Positions 35,671-42,793 of a stretch of DNA of 64,000 nucleotides are shown here, one piece after another (the first letter of the stretch is position 1; the number at the start of each line of letters is the position of its first letter). The translations under genes and the position numbers were made by a program. Source of the stretch: Natranaeroarchaeum sp042663585 (lineage in GTDB: Archaea; Halobacteriota; Halobacteria; Halobacteriales; Natronoarchaeaceae); the NCBI RefSeq assembly GCF_042663585.1, contig NZ_JBHTAN010000006.1, forward strand, positions 1,736,001-1,800,000. The letters run 5' to 3'. The notes under the pieces are model-generated. The model saw nothing but the letters and a program-made list of their open reading frames with translations. It made no database searches and had not been told where the DNA came from.

Positions 35671-35958
35671 GAACAAGAATCGCTCCCTCACTTGGTTTAA
35701 ATTTTTGGTATTAGATTAGAATTAATTGCTCTATGAGCTATCTCAATATTTCATACAACTGCTGGAATTGAAGAAGACTATATCGGGCTATATGAAATTT
35801 TTAGCGGTAATAGCTCGTATACGTGTATCTCTTCCGTAATAGAGTGTGGTTTATTAATTAGTGTGTCAAATATTCCTGTTTAATAAATAACACGGTCTTT
35901 TCTTATATACTGGGAAATACCCATTCTCAATTTATTTTCGCTGTGTGAATTTCAGGAC
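35671..35958. promoter_or_regulatory. AT-rich divergent intergenic region
   Basis: About 290 bp, far richer in A and T than its surroundings, between the pilus ATPase and the HiPIP lipoprotein. Several TATA-like runs occur, such as TTTAAATTTTTGG near 35696-35708 for the pilus side and TTATTAATTAG near 35850-35860 on the other. I see no gene in it. The composition could reflect strong divergent promoters, or inserted foreign DNA. Confidence 0.5.
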
Positions 35959-36774
35959 ATGTCCGAAAAGAATCCACGGCGTGACCGACCGTCCACCTAC
36001 GATCTGTGGAGTCGACGCCATTACGTCGTTGCAACGGCCGGGATCGTGGCATTGAGTGGGTGTACAAGCGACGAGGGTACGGACCCCGGACAGGAGAACG
36101 GGGAAGAAAACGGGGAGGAGGAGAACGGGGTGGAGGAAAACGGGGAGGAAGAAGAGGAACTACCTGAGGGGGTATCGGAGGAGGAGTTCGAAACCGGGCC
36201 CGTACCAGACGTGTACATGTCGGCCACGTCGCTCGGGGGCGAGATGCGGAATCCCGACGAACTGCAGACGAAAGTTGACGTCCAGTTTTCCGAGTACGAC
36301 GAGGCGCTAGAAAACGCTGCGCACGAACCGGGGCGGTGCTGTACGAACTGTGCCGACTACATCCCGGACAAGAACGGCGACGAGTTCGGCGCCTGCGCGG
36401 AGGTCGAGGGGTACATCGACGGTGCAGACTGGTGTACGATCTACGAAGAACTGCCCGAACCCGAGGTTCCCGAAGGGCTGTCCGAAGAAGAGCTGCCGAC
36501 GGCCGAAGTCCCAGAGGAGTACCGTACAGCAGCCTCACAGGCTGATGAGGAGCGCAATCCCGACGAACTGCAGACGCAGGCGGACGTCAACCTGATGGAG
36601 TCCGTCGAGGCCATCGCGGAGGGCACTGCTCAGCCGGGACAGGCCTGTGGAAACTGTGCGGAGTTCATCCCTGACAAGAACGGCGACACGTGGGGGGCCT
36701 GTGCTGCGGTCGAGGGGTACATTGCAGTCGAAGACTGGTGTGTCATCTGGGAATCCATTGGCGAAGAGGTGTAA
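35959..36774 (+). CDS. Twin-arginine lipoprotein with two HiPIP-type iron-sulfur domains
   Basis: 271 residues. The Tat signal has RR at residues 19-20 and a lipobox ending in Cys35. An acidic linker (GEENGEEENG) precedes two copies of a 100-residue unit. Each has a high-potential iron-sulfur protein cysteine pattern: Cys128, 131, 146, 159 and Cys230, 233, 248, 261 (C-x2-C-x14-C-x12-C in both). HiPIPs are extracytoplasmic one-electron carriers with one 4Fe-4S cluster. The first copy has an extra Cys127. The tandem duplication would hold two clusters. Physiological partners are unknown. Confidence 0.75.
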   Translation: MSEKNPRRDRPSTYDLWSRRHYVVATAGIVALSGCTSDEGTDPGQENGEENGEEENGVEENGEEEEELPEGVSEEEFETGPVPDVYMSATSLGGEMRNPDELQTKVDVQFSEYDEALENAAHEPGRCCTNCADYIPDKNGDEFGACAEVEGYIDGADWCTIYEELPEPEVPEGLSEEELPTAEVPEEYRTAASQADEERNPDELQTQADVNLMESVEAIAEGTAQPGQACGNCAEFIPDKNGDTWGACAAVEGYIAVEDWCVIWESIGEEV

Positions 36775-36972
36775 GCTCGGCCCCTGGACAGGCTGTCGTC
36801 GCCACAGAGGCGCTCTACCCTTCTGGATCGTCTCACAGTTGTGCCGCCGGTTGTGACTCTCACTGGACCGGTCGATGCTCGACGATAGCGGACTCCTCTC
36901 CGGAGTGTTGTGAGACCCGATGCCCTACCGCTAGACAGCACGCACAAGACGCGGGCGACCATAGCCTCGGCC

Positions 36973-37218
36973 GTGGCACACGACCGTATTCACTCGAAGC
37001 GACCGACACACGACATCGAGCGGTGGTCGGAGGGCATCATCGAGCGGGTCGGCGAGCGGGACGGCCACTGCGTCGTCGATGTCCGTACTGAGGGGGGCGA
37101 AAGCGTCGAACTCGTCGTCACGTTTGCGATCCGCGATCTGTTCATGAGCCGTCTGGAGATCGACGAGGACGAATCGCCAGTGGGCGAGCGGGTCTGGTAT
37201 CGGAAACGCGGCAACTAG
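36973..37218 (+). CDS. Small uncharacterised protein
   Basis: 81 residues if started at the GTG of 36973 (MAHDRIHSKRPTHDIERW). An upstream GTG at 36910 adds 21 poorly structured residues. The composition is halophilic, with a beta-strand alternation (IERVGERDGHCVVDVRTEGG), so it looks real. Function unknown. Its TAG stop shares CTAG with the stop of the RDD gene on the other strand. Confidence 0.6.
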   Translation: MAHDRIHSKRPTHDIERWSEGIIERVGERDGHCVVDVRTEGGESVELVVTFAIRDLFMSRLEIDEDESPVGERVWYRKRGN

Positions 37219-37634
37219 TCGCTCTGGACGACGAGCGTCCGGCCGACGACGTCGCCGATCCGTTTGCCGTCGCCCCGGAGGAGGATGACGAAGACTGCGA
37301 CGCTCCAGTAGCCAAGGCCGTCGATCAGCCGGAGCGCGTTCCTGAGAAACGAGCCCCGGAGCCCCAGAGCGCTCCCGTCGTCCGCGAGGACCCGGAGATT
37401 GAACAGTTCCTTGCCGAGCGTCCGGCCGGTGAGCCACTCCGCAAGGAAGTGATAGGCAAAGGCGACGGCCATCAGCGCGACGAAGACCAGTTGTCGAGGT
37501 TCTCCTGGCGAGACAATGGTCCCGAACTCGACGCCAAGCCCTAGCACCGGCGGGACGACGAGACAGGTGACGACGACCTGATCGAGGAGGAACGCGGGCG
37601 TCCTGATCGTGAGCGGGGCGGGAACTGGAGTCAC
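37215..37634 (-). CDS. RDD family membrane protein
   Basis: 139 residues, GTG start at 37634. The family's conserved Arg-Asp-Asp area is changed here: the N-terminus reads TPAFLLDQVVV, and GRTLGKELFNLRVL is the RDD central motif. Three to four hydrophobic helices are visible, and the end DGKRIGDVVGRTLVV is typical. RDD proteins are small integral membrane proteins of largely unknown role, some linked to salt or transport stress. Confidence 0.8.
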   Translation of the reverse strand: MTPVPAPLTIRTPAFLLDQVVVTCLVVPPVLGLGVEFGTIVSPGEPRQLVFVALMAVAFAYHFLAEWLTGRTLGKELFNLRVLADDGSALGLRGSFLRNALRLIDGLGYWSVAVFVILLRGDGKRIGDVVGRTLVVQSD

Positions 37635-37716
37635 GTTCGTACGGAGAGCCGGATTCCCTTCAGCGTACCCCTGAAACTTTTGCTCCCCGAGACCAACCGA
37701 CCGCTAACGAGGACGA

Positions 37717-38283
37717 ATGCAATCAGACGGCACACCGCCGATACAGTCGGAATCTGCCCTGCTGGACCGTGCTCGGGAGTACGCTTGCTCCGTCACCATC
37801 GACGTCGATCTGTCGGCCGTCGAGTGGGAGGTGTCCCATCGCGCAAAGCGCCGCGCCGGATCGTGTCGGTACGACGGCCGAGAACAGACAGTCACGATCC
37901 GGCTCGCGTGGAAGGCCTACCAGCGACACGGGTGGGACGAGATTATGGATGTCGTCCGCCACGAACTCGTCCACGCCTGGGAGTTCCAGCAGTTCGGCGA
38001 ATCGGGTCACAGCGAGCGGTTCTACGAGAAAGCAGCGGCGCTCGACGCCCCGCGGCACTGCACTCCGTTCAGCGAACCGCGAGTGAGACTGCTCTGTACG
38101 GCGGGCGACTGCGACTGGTCGGCTGGCCGGTTTCGCGCGTCGAAAACGGTGACCGAACCGAACACACGACGCTGTGGGGTGTGTGGTGCGCGCTACGTCG
38201 CCGAGCACGTCGCTACCGGCCGACGCTGGCGGACGAAGGATGGCTACGAACGGGCGCGAGAGGAGATCGGTGAGGAGTGGTGA
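37717..38283 (+). CDS. SprT-like zinc metalloprotease-domain protein
   Basis: 188 residues. The zinc-binding HELVH motif sits in VVRHELVHAWEFQQFG and the third ligand may be His in SGHSERF. A C-terminal zinc ribbon with cysteines in CTAGDCDW and CGVCGARY follows. SprT/Spartan-type proteins act on DNA-protein crosslinks in eukaryotes; in haloarchaea the role is unknown. A start at 37717 (MQSDGTPPI) fits; it is divergent from the RDD gene. Confidence 0.82.
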   Translation: MQSDGTPPIQSESALLDRAREYACSVTIDVDLSAVEWEVSHRAKRRAGSCRYDGREQTVTIRLAWKAYQRHGWDEIMDVVRHELVHAWEFQQFGESGHSERFYEKAAALDAPRHCTPFSEPRVRLLCTAGDCDWSAGRFRASKTVTEPNTRRCGVCGARYVAEHVATGRRWRTKDGYERAREEIGEEW

Positions 38284-38323
38284 TCCGGGCCGTTCCGTGA
38301 GTGTGATGGCGCTGTCAGATGGA

Positions 38324-38395
38324 GATCGGACTGCTCTCGTCGACGGTCGAGACGGATCGGACTGCTCTCGTCGACGGTCGAGACGGATCGGACTG
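38324..38395. repeat. 31-bp tandem repeat, 2.3 copies
   Basis: Two perfect 31-bp copies beginning GATCGGACTGC (at 38324 and 38355), and a 10-bp start of a third at 38386. Each unit contains a small inverted repeat TCTCG...CGAGA. It lies in the 219-bp gap between the SprT-like gene and thioredoxin. No gene is seen in the gap. Confidence 0.85.
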
Positions 38396-38502
38396 TTCGC
38401 GGGTCGACCGTATGGCATCGTCTCCGACCAGCCTTACTCGACAGTAACCGGATTACCGGTTGGTTCGGGAAGCGCTTTTATCGGCCGTTCGGTACATTTC
38501 AT

Positions 38503-38847
38503 ATGTCGTTCGACAGAACACCGATCGCCCCCGAGAGGACTGGCGGCCTCATCGATATCGAGACCGAGGACACGTTGCGGACCACGCTGGCCGAACACGA
38601 CGAAGTGATCGTCGACTTCTTCGCCGACTGGTGTGGGCCGTGCCAGCAGCAGACGCCGATCATGGAGGAACTTGCCGGCAGGGTCGACGCCCCGATCCTG
38701 AGCGTCGACACCGACGAGTTTCAGTCGCTCGCCGCACAGGCGGGTGTCCGGTCGATCCCGACGATCGTAGTCTACCGGTCCGGCGAGGAGGTAGAACGGT
38801 TCGTCGGCATCACCGCTGGCGATACCATTCGGCACGCGCTGGAATAG
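38503..38847 (+). CDS. trxA: Thioredoxin
   Basis: 114 residues with redox site WCGPC (Cys44, Cys47) and the cis-proline motif SIPTI. The N-terminal 25 residues are slightly extended compared with short thioredoxins. It likely reduces protein disulfides, and the peroxiredoxin downstream could be one target. ATG 38503 follows a 100-bp promoter-like gap after the repeat. Confidence 0.92.
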   Translation: MSFDRTPIAPERTGGLIDIETEDTLRTTLAEHDEVIVDFFADWCGPCQQQTPIMEELAGRVDAPILSVDTDEFQSLAAQAGVRSIPTIVVYRSGEEVERFVGITAGDTIRHALE

Positions 38848-38890
38848 CCGGTCCACCTCCGGTGTTGTTTCGACGATGCACGACCGGCTT

Positions 38891-38907
38891 GGTTACATAT
38901 GGTAACC
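38891..38907. promoter_or_regulatory. Inverted repeat overlapping a promoter
   Basis: GGTTAC and GTAACC are exact 6-bp arms around ATATG. The element ends 16 bp ahead of the ATG of the next gene (38924). It covers the place expected for TATA and start of a leaderless transcript, so a repressor here would block transcription. A similar GTTAC/GTAAC pair lies before the HxlR gene. Confidence 0.45.
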
Positions 38908-38923
38908 GACCGTAGCTTGTCTC

Positions 38924-39322
38924 ATGAGAAATAGTAACACGGACAAACGAGACGAAGACATAGATGGAAACTGTACGACGACGGCGTCGTTTGACGATCA
39001 TGGCGTCGACGACGGTAGCGACCTGATACGGCAGACGTACGACCGACTCGCAGCAGACGACGATGGGACGTTCGAGCCAACCGACCGGTTCTTCGACCGA
39101 CTGGCCGACGCGTTCATGCGCTCGTATCTCACGGCTACTGGAGAGTTTTCGCTCCCAGCCGACGTCGCACCGGCCATCGACGACGCCCGGACCTGGACCG
39201 CTATCGACTTCGCCGACGAGCAGGATGCCGACCTTCGAACGCAGGTCGTTCCGACGTTTTATCAGTACGCCGCTGGCTTCCACTGTACGTATCGGGAGTT
39301 GGAGTCAGTCTCGCAAAAGTAG
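38924..39322 (+). CDS. Uncharacterised haloarchaeal protein
   Basis: 132 residues, acidic, with no membrane segment or motif. The N-terminal 30 residues are disordered-looking (DKRDEDIDGN), and the C-terminal 100 residues appear helical (TDRFFDRLADAFMRSYL). Start ATG at 38924 is supported by the inverted repeat and promoter position. Function unknown; the location among redox genes is suggestive only. Confidence 0.65.
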   Translation: MRNSNTDKRDEDIDGNCTTTASFDDHGVDDGSDLIRQTYDRLAADDDGTFEPTDRFFDRLADAFMRSYLTATGEFSLPADVAPAIDDARTWTAIDFADEQDADLRTQVVPTFYQYAAGFHCTYRELESVSQK

Positions 39323-39342
39323 GACAGCCTCCGATCAGTACA

Positions 39343-39612
39343 TCACGTGGGATGATGTGCGTCGTGTCCAACCCAGAGGACCAGCAGGTGAACCCCGATG
39401 GCGACGGGAAACCAGCTCTTTGGGAGTCCTCCGGCCATCTCACCAACTGCGCCGGCGAGGTAGACGGCCGGGAACACGACCGCGGCCCATAACGCCGCGC
39501 GACGAACGATCAGTTCGAGTGTACGACGGAATACGGCCCCTGCGGCCGCCGTATACCGATGTACGGGGTGGTCGTCATCGGGATGGTTGATCAAGCGGCT
39601 ATCCGTCGTCAT
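39343..39612 (-). CDS. Small two-helix membrane protein
   Basis: 89 residues with two hydrophobic segments (about residues 38-56 and 66-82) and His-rich ends (DDDHPVHR, GHDAHHPT). Not recognised as any family. It is convergent with the previous unknown gene, 20 bp away. A TATA-like TTATATTTTT at 39691-39700 lies upstream on the appropriate side. The 254-bp gap up to the peroxiredoxin gene holds nothing else that I can support. Confidence 0.6.
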   Translation of the reverse strand: MTTDSRLINHPDDDHPVHRYTAAAGAVFRRTLELIVRRAALWAAVVFPAVYLAGAVGEMAGGLPKSWFPVAIGVHLLVLWVGHDAHHPT

Positions 39613-39866
39613 AGCTCACACCCGTCCGGTGGTAGCGCCAGGGTCGTCGACGAACGCCGCTTGACCTGTCCGACCTGTGCAACCAGCCCGGTTATATTTT
39701 TGATTCTTATGTGTATCATTACATGTGGTTGCAATGAGAGGACACGAGGTTTCCCACAGTAACGTAGTGGCCCGCAATGCACATAATCGTAAGCGAACCG
39801 TGTATTCACCGGGTTACGAAACGGTTTGTGGAAATCGGCCTGACGGCTGTCCCAGTTCAAAATAGA

Positions 39867-40382
39867 TCAGAGATACGATTTGTCATCTGGAACGGTACAT
39901 TCGTCCCCATGACAGTGGGCCGCCTTTTCAACAGCGGCCAGATCGGGGTCGTCCTCGGAGTCGTCACTTAGCCAGGTGTACTGGATACGGCGGTCGGGGT
40001 CGACGACGAAGAGGGCGGAGCAGGCGACCCCCCGATGATCGTCGAACTCGTCCGCGAGGACACCGTATGCCTCGGCGACGCTCCCGTCGCTGTCCGACAG
40101 CAGTGGAAAGTCGATCCGCTGTTCGTCGGCGAACTCTCGATGGCAGTACACGCTATCCGTCGAGATTCCCAGTACCACGGTGTTCTCGACCAGTGACAGT
40201 GCCTCGCTGTCCCTGAGCGTACACATCCGTGACGTGCAGACGGGATGAAAGTCGAACGGATAAAACACTAGGACGACGGCCCATCCGTTGTCCGTGTACT
40301 CGGTGAGACGATGTCTGTCTATTCGACCGCCACCCGCGCCGGGGAGGTCGAAGGTGGGTGCGCGCTGTCCAGTTTGAAGCAT
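39867..40382 (-). CDS. Peroxiredoxin (BCP/AhpE-like)
   Basis: 171 residues from ATG 40382 (MLQTGQRAPTFDLPG). The peroxidatic cysteine is Cys49 in HPVCTSRMC, with a possible resolving Cys54, and the conserved STDSVYCHREFA segment follows. ATG 40406 would add eight residues. It removes H2O2 or organic peroxides using thioredoxin-type reductants; a thioredoxin gene lies 1 kb away. The divergent HxlR gene is the probable regulator. Confidence 0.85.
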   Translation of the reverse strand: MLQTGQRAPTFDLPGAGGGRIDRHRLTEYTDNGWAVVLVFYPFDFHPVCTSRMCTLRDSEALSLVENTVVLGISTDSVYCHREFADEQRIDFPLLSDSDGSVAEAYGVLADEFDDHRGVACSALFVVDPDRRIQYTWLSDDSEDDPDLAAVEKAAHCHGDECTVPDDKSYL

Positions 40383-40537
40383 ATTCGAAGTCGGTGGGGG
40401 AGACATATCAGTCGCCCTCGACCGTGTGTCGTGTTTGCACACCGCACTTGGTATGCGAAGACGAACAGGAGGGAAAGACTGGCGCGGAACCGGACAGTGT
40501 GCCCTGCAAACGGGGAGAGCCAGAAATGGAACCTACA

Positions 40538-40569
40538 TTACTATTAGTTACTAGCTTACTATACGTAAC
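40538..40569. promoter_or_regulatory. TTACTA direct repeats and GTTAC/GTAAC inverted repeat
   Basis: Three TTACTA hexamers start at 40538, 40548 and 40556. Within the same block GTTAC (40547-40551) and GTAAC (40565-40569) form an inverted pair with a 13-nt spacer. The block lies just upstream of the hxlR TATA region, so it could be an autoregulatory operator. Spacing and symmetry are direct observations, function is inference. Confidence 0.45.
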
Positions 40570-40580
40570 CCTTATTTGAG
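40570..40580 (+). promoter_or_regulatory. TATA-like element of the hxlR gene
   Basis: CTTATTTGAG lies about 20-29 bp ahead of the ATG at 40600. This spacing is what a leaderless haloarchaeal transcript would show, and it supports ATG 40600 over the earlier in-frame start at 40576. Confidence 0.45.
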
Positions 40581-40599
40581 AAGTGAACGTACGGTTTGT

Positions 40600-40959
40600 A
40601 TGAGCGCTGAGGACGATCGACTGGAAGTCTGGTGTGCGGGGGCGGAATGGTGTCCGATCACGTCGACAGCGACGTTGATCGGCAAGAAGTGGCATCCAGT
40701 CGTGATTCATCGATTACTCGAACGCGGCCCGCTCGGATTCAACGCACTGAGAGAGGAAGTCGACGGGATATCCAGTAAAGTCCAGTCCGACGTGCTAGAG
40801 GATCTGGAAGAACACGGCTTCGTCGACCGAACAGTAGTTAGCCAGAAACCGTTCCGCGTGGAGTACTCCCTCACCGGTCGTGGGGAATCCCTGGAACCGG
40901 TGATCGTCGCCATGCGCGACTGGGGTCGCGAGCACCTGGCTCCACCCACCGACGAGTGA
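40600..40959 (+). CDS. HxlR family winged-helix regulator
   Basis: 119 residues with the classic HxlR wing: CPITSTATLIGKKWHPVVI, GPLGFNALRE and ISSKVQSDVLEDLEEHGFV, then VEYSLTGRGESLEPV. Cys12 and Cys18 near the N-terminus (WCAGAEWC) could sense thiol oxidation, as in some HxlR/MarR proteins. Divergent from the peroxiredoxin, which suggests oxidant-responsive control. Convergent with the MoxR gene. Confidence 0.87.
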   Translation: MSAEDDRLEVWCAGAEWCPITSTATLIGKKWHPVVIHRLLERGPLGFNALREEVDGISSKVQSDVLEDLEEHGFVDRTVVSQKPFRVEYSLTGRGESLEPVIVAMRDWGREHLAPPTDE

Positions 40960-40984
40960 ACGGGGTGCGGGAGTCAAACAGCTA

Positions 40985-41944
40985 TCAGGGGACCGACTGG
41001 ACCGTCGGCACGGCTACTGCATCGAGCACGTCGGTGACGAGCGCGGCCGTCGAGACGCCGTCCACTTTCGCTTCCGGCGTCAGTACGAGGCGATGGGCAA
41101 GCACGGGTTCGGCGACCTCGGCCACGTCGTCCGGCGTCACGTAATCGCGGCCGACCATCGCCGCCCGGGCCCGGGCGGCTTCGAGCAGGCTCTGGGTCCC
41201 GCGCGGCGAGACGCCGACCGAGACCTGCCGTAGCGAGCGGGTTCGACGGGCAATCTCGGCGAGGTAGGAGACGACGTCATCGGTGACCTGGACGGTTTCG
41301 GGGACCTGTCGGAGGTCGATCACCGATTGTTCGGAGATTGCGCGCTCGACGCTCGGAGCCTGTTCGACGCGGCCGAGTCGGCGGTGGAGCAGTTCCTCCT
41401 CGCCTGCCTCGTCCGGGTAGCCGATAGAGCTTTTCACCAGGAAGCGGTCGACCTGCGCCTCGGGGAGCGGGAACGTCCCTTCCTGATCGACGGGGTTCTG
41501 CGTCGCGATGACGAAGAAAGGATCCGGGAGTTCGTGCGTGTCGCCGTCGACAGTGACCTGTCCCTCGCCCATCGCTTCGAGCAGTGCGGCCTGGGTCTTC
41601 GGCGGCGCACGGTTGATCTCGTCGGCCAGCACCACGTTCGCAAAGATCGGCCCTTTGCTGAACTCGAAGCTCCCGTCCTCCTCGTTGAAGATGTGTGTCC
41701 CGGTCACGTCAGTCGGCAGCAGATCGGGAGTAAACTGCACACGGGAGAAGGAAAGTCCGAGTGCGGATGCAAAACTGTTCGCGGTGAGCGTCTTCCCGGT
41801 CCCCGGTACGTCCTCCAGCAGGACGTGCCCGCGGGAGACGACGCCCAGCAGTACGGTTTCGAGAAACTCTCTATCAGCGATAACGGCACCAGAAATGGAG
41901 TCGAGGACGGCTTCACACTCCTCGCTCGCTTCAGCTACGTCCAT
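40985..41944 (-). CDS. MoxR family AAA+ ATPase
   Basis: 319 residues. Walker A VPGTGKT at about residues 46-52, Walker B VVLADEINRAPP, sensor ATQNP and the Arg-finger region EAQVDRF are intact. MoxR ATPases normally pair with DUF58 proteins and act as chaperones. Here neither side has a DUF58 gene. I chose ATG 41944 (MDVAEASEECEAV); further in-frame codons upstream run into the tRNA region. It shares a short gap with tRNA-Ser. Confidence 0.88.
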   Translation of the reverse strand: MDVAEASEECEAVLDSISGAVIADREFLETVLLGVVSRGHVLLEDVPGTGKTLTANSFASALGLSFSRVQFTPDLLPTDVTGTHIFNEEDGSFEFSKGPIFANVVLADEINRAPPKTQAALLEAMGEGQVTVDGDTHELPDPFFVIATQNPVDQEGTFPLPEAQVDRFLVKSSIGYPDEAGEEELLHRRLGRVEQAPSVERAISEQSVIDLRQVPETVQVTDDVVSYLAEIARRTRSLRQVSVGVSPRGTQSLLEAARARAAMVGRDYVTPDDVAEVAEPVLAHRLVLTPEAKVDGVSTAALVTDVLDAVAVPTVQSVP

Positions 41945-42040
41945 GACTTGGTACGAACAGTCGCCCCACATATGTGTACCGATGCCACTCGTGTGGTGAA
42001 CCGAAACGGATAAACTGGTAGCCCCTGAATCGATTAATGA

Positions 42041-42126
42041 GCCGAGGTAGCCTAGCCTGGCCAAGGCGGTTGCTTCGAGAGCAACTGTCCGCTAAGGACA
42101 CAGGAGTTCAAATCTCCTCCTCGGCG
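42041..42126 (+). tRNA. tRNA-Ser (anticodon CGA)
   Basis: A complete type II tRNA folds by eye: 7-bp acceptor GCCGAGG/CCTCGGC; D arm GCCT/AGGC; anticodon stem GTTGC/GCAAC with loop TTCGAGA giving anticodon CGA; long variable arm TGTCC/GGACA; T arm AGGAG/CTCCT with loop TTCAAAT. G at 42126 is the discriminator. CCA is not encoded. CGA reads the serine codon UCG, a very common codon in this GC-rich DNA. Confidence 0.95.
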
Positions 42127-42131
42127 TTTTT
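42127..42131 (+). terminator. T-run directly after tRNA-Ser
   Basis: TTTTT follows the discriminator base immediately, as expected of an archaeal intrinsic terminator for a stable RNA gene. Confidence 0.6.
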
Positions 42132-42247
42132 CTCGCGAACAAATCCGCGAGAGACCTCCGTGTCTCTCGTACTCGTGAGCGTGAAAACCTCACGCGGAGA
42201 TTTGAACGAGAGAAGACGCAGCCCGACCGGAGGGAGCGACCGTCTTC
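42131..42247. other. Block of successive small hairpins after tRNA-Ser
   Basis: Consecutive inverted repeats can be drawn: TCTCGCG/CGCGAGA (42131-42152), GAGAGAC/GTCTCTC (42149-42168), GCGTGA/TCACGC with loop AAACC (42179-42195), and GAAGACG/CGTCTTC (42212-42247). The first two compete. No open frame that looks coding is present. This may be a remnant of an integrated element or a structured RNA. Confidence 0.45.
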
Positions 42248-42252
42248 GCGTG

Positions 42253-42290
42253 GTTCACAATCTCCTCCTTGGCGCTTCTACGCGAGCAAC
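42253..42290. repeat. Degenerate duplicate of the tRNA-Ser 3' end
   Basis: The segment is closely similar to 42106-42140, covering the T loop, T stem, acceptor 3' strand and 15 bp beyond (AATCTCCTCC then GGCG, then CGCGA, GCAAC). About 30 of 38 positions look alike by eye. Duplication of a tRNA end is a common scar of integration by tyrosine recombinases. Confidence 0.6.
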
Positions 42291-42342
42291 GCTCCCCACT
42301 GGCCCGCGCTCTCAGAAACCGAACCACTACAGTTGACCTCCT

Positions 42343-42362
42343 CCCACGGCTAAAGCCGTGGG
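42343..42362. mobile_element. Perfect hairpin resembling an IS200/IS605 (TnpB-type) end
   Basis: CCCACGGC-TAAA-GCCGTGGG is an 8-bp perfect stem with a 4-nt loop, followed by CTTTCGCC. Sequences of this kind flank TnpB/IS1341-type elements in haloarchaea. No transposase or TnpB gene is adjacent, so this is at most a solo end or a MITE-like remnant, or simply a terminator. Confidence 0.4.
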
Positions 42363-42415
42363 CTTTCGCCTGTACCTTCTGTAAGGGTAATTACCATAGC
42401 CGTCGAAGATGGCGT

Positions 42416-42781
42416 ATGAACGCCTGGAAACTGTTCACTGCGGTGGGTGCGGGCGTGACGACGGCGTTGCTCGTTGCAGTGGTGATTATCGAACTGCTCC
42501 AGATCGAGTTCTCGGCGCTCGTCGGACTTCCGGTCGGAGTGATCACCGGGATCATCGTTACTGTGTGGCTGGGGGGATCGTTCGACGAGCTACCGGTCGG
42601 CGTTCGTCGAGCGGCAACTGCCTACGCGGCGTTCGGAATGACGATACTCGCGGTGTTCGCAGTGCGGTACGTCAACCTCGGCAGGAACGTCCTGTCGCTC
42701 GAGGTTGCGATAGGTCTCGGCCTCGCTGCGGTCGGCGTCGTATATCTGGCACTGTTACGATCCGATCGAGCACTCCCGTGA
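42416..42781 (+). CDS. Small four-helix membrane protein
   Basis: 121 residues from ATG 42416 (MNAWKLFTAVGAG). Four hydrophobic segments are visible at about residues 7-28, 33-52, 66-85 and 95-114. An upstream in-frame extension would read through the tRNA-linked block and is not credible. No family recognised; function unknown. It is convergent with the deacetylase-like gene, 12 bp away. Confidence 0.65.
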   Translation: MNAWKLFTAVGAGVTTALLVAVVIIELLQIEFSALVGLPVGVITGIIVTVWLGGSFDELPVGVRRAATAYAAFGMTILAVFAVRYVNLGRNVLSLEVAIGLGLAAVGVVYLALLRSDRALP

Positions 42782-42793
42782 CGGGGCGACGAG

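Noticed and set aside
36910..36972. N-terminal extension of the small gene at 36973
   Set aside because: The extra 21 residues look random, and the GTG at 36973 gives a better-ordered protein; both remain possible.
38324..38395. CRISPR array
   Set aside because: Only two full copies, directly adjacent with no spacers, so it is a tandem repeat; no cas genes are in the window.
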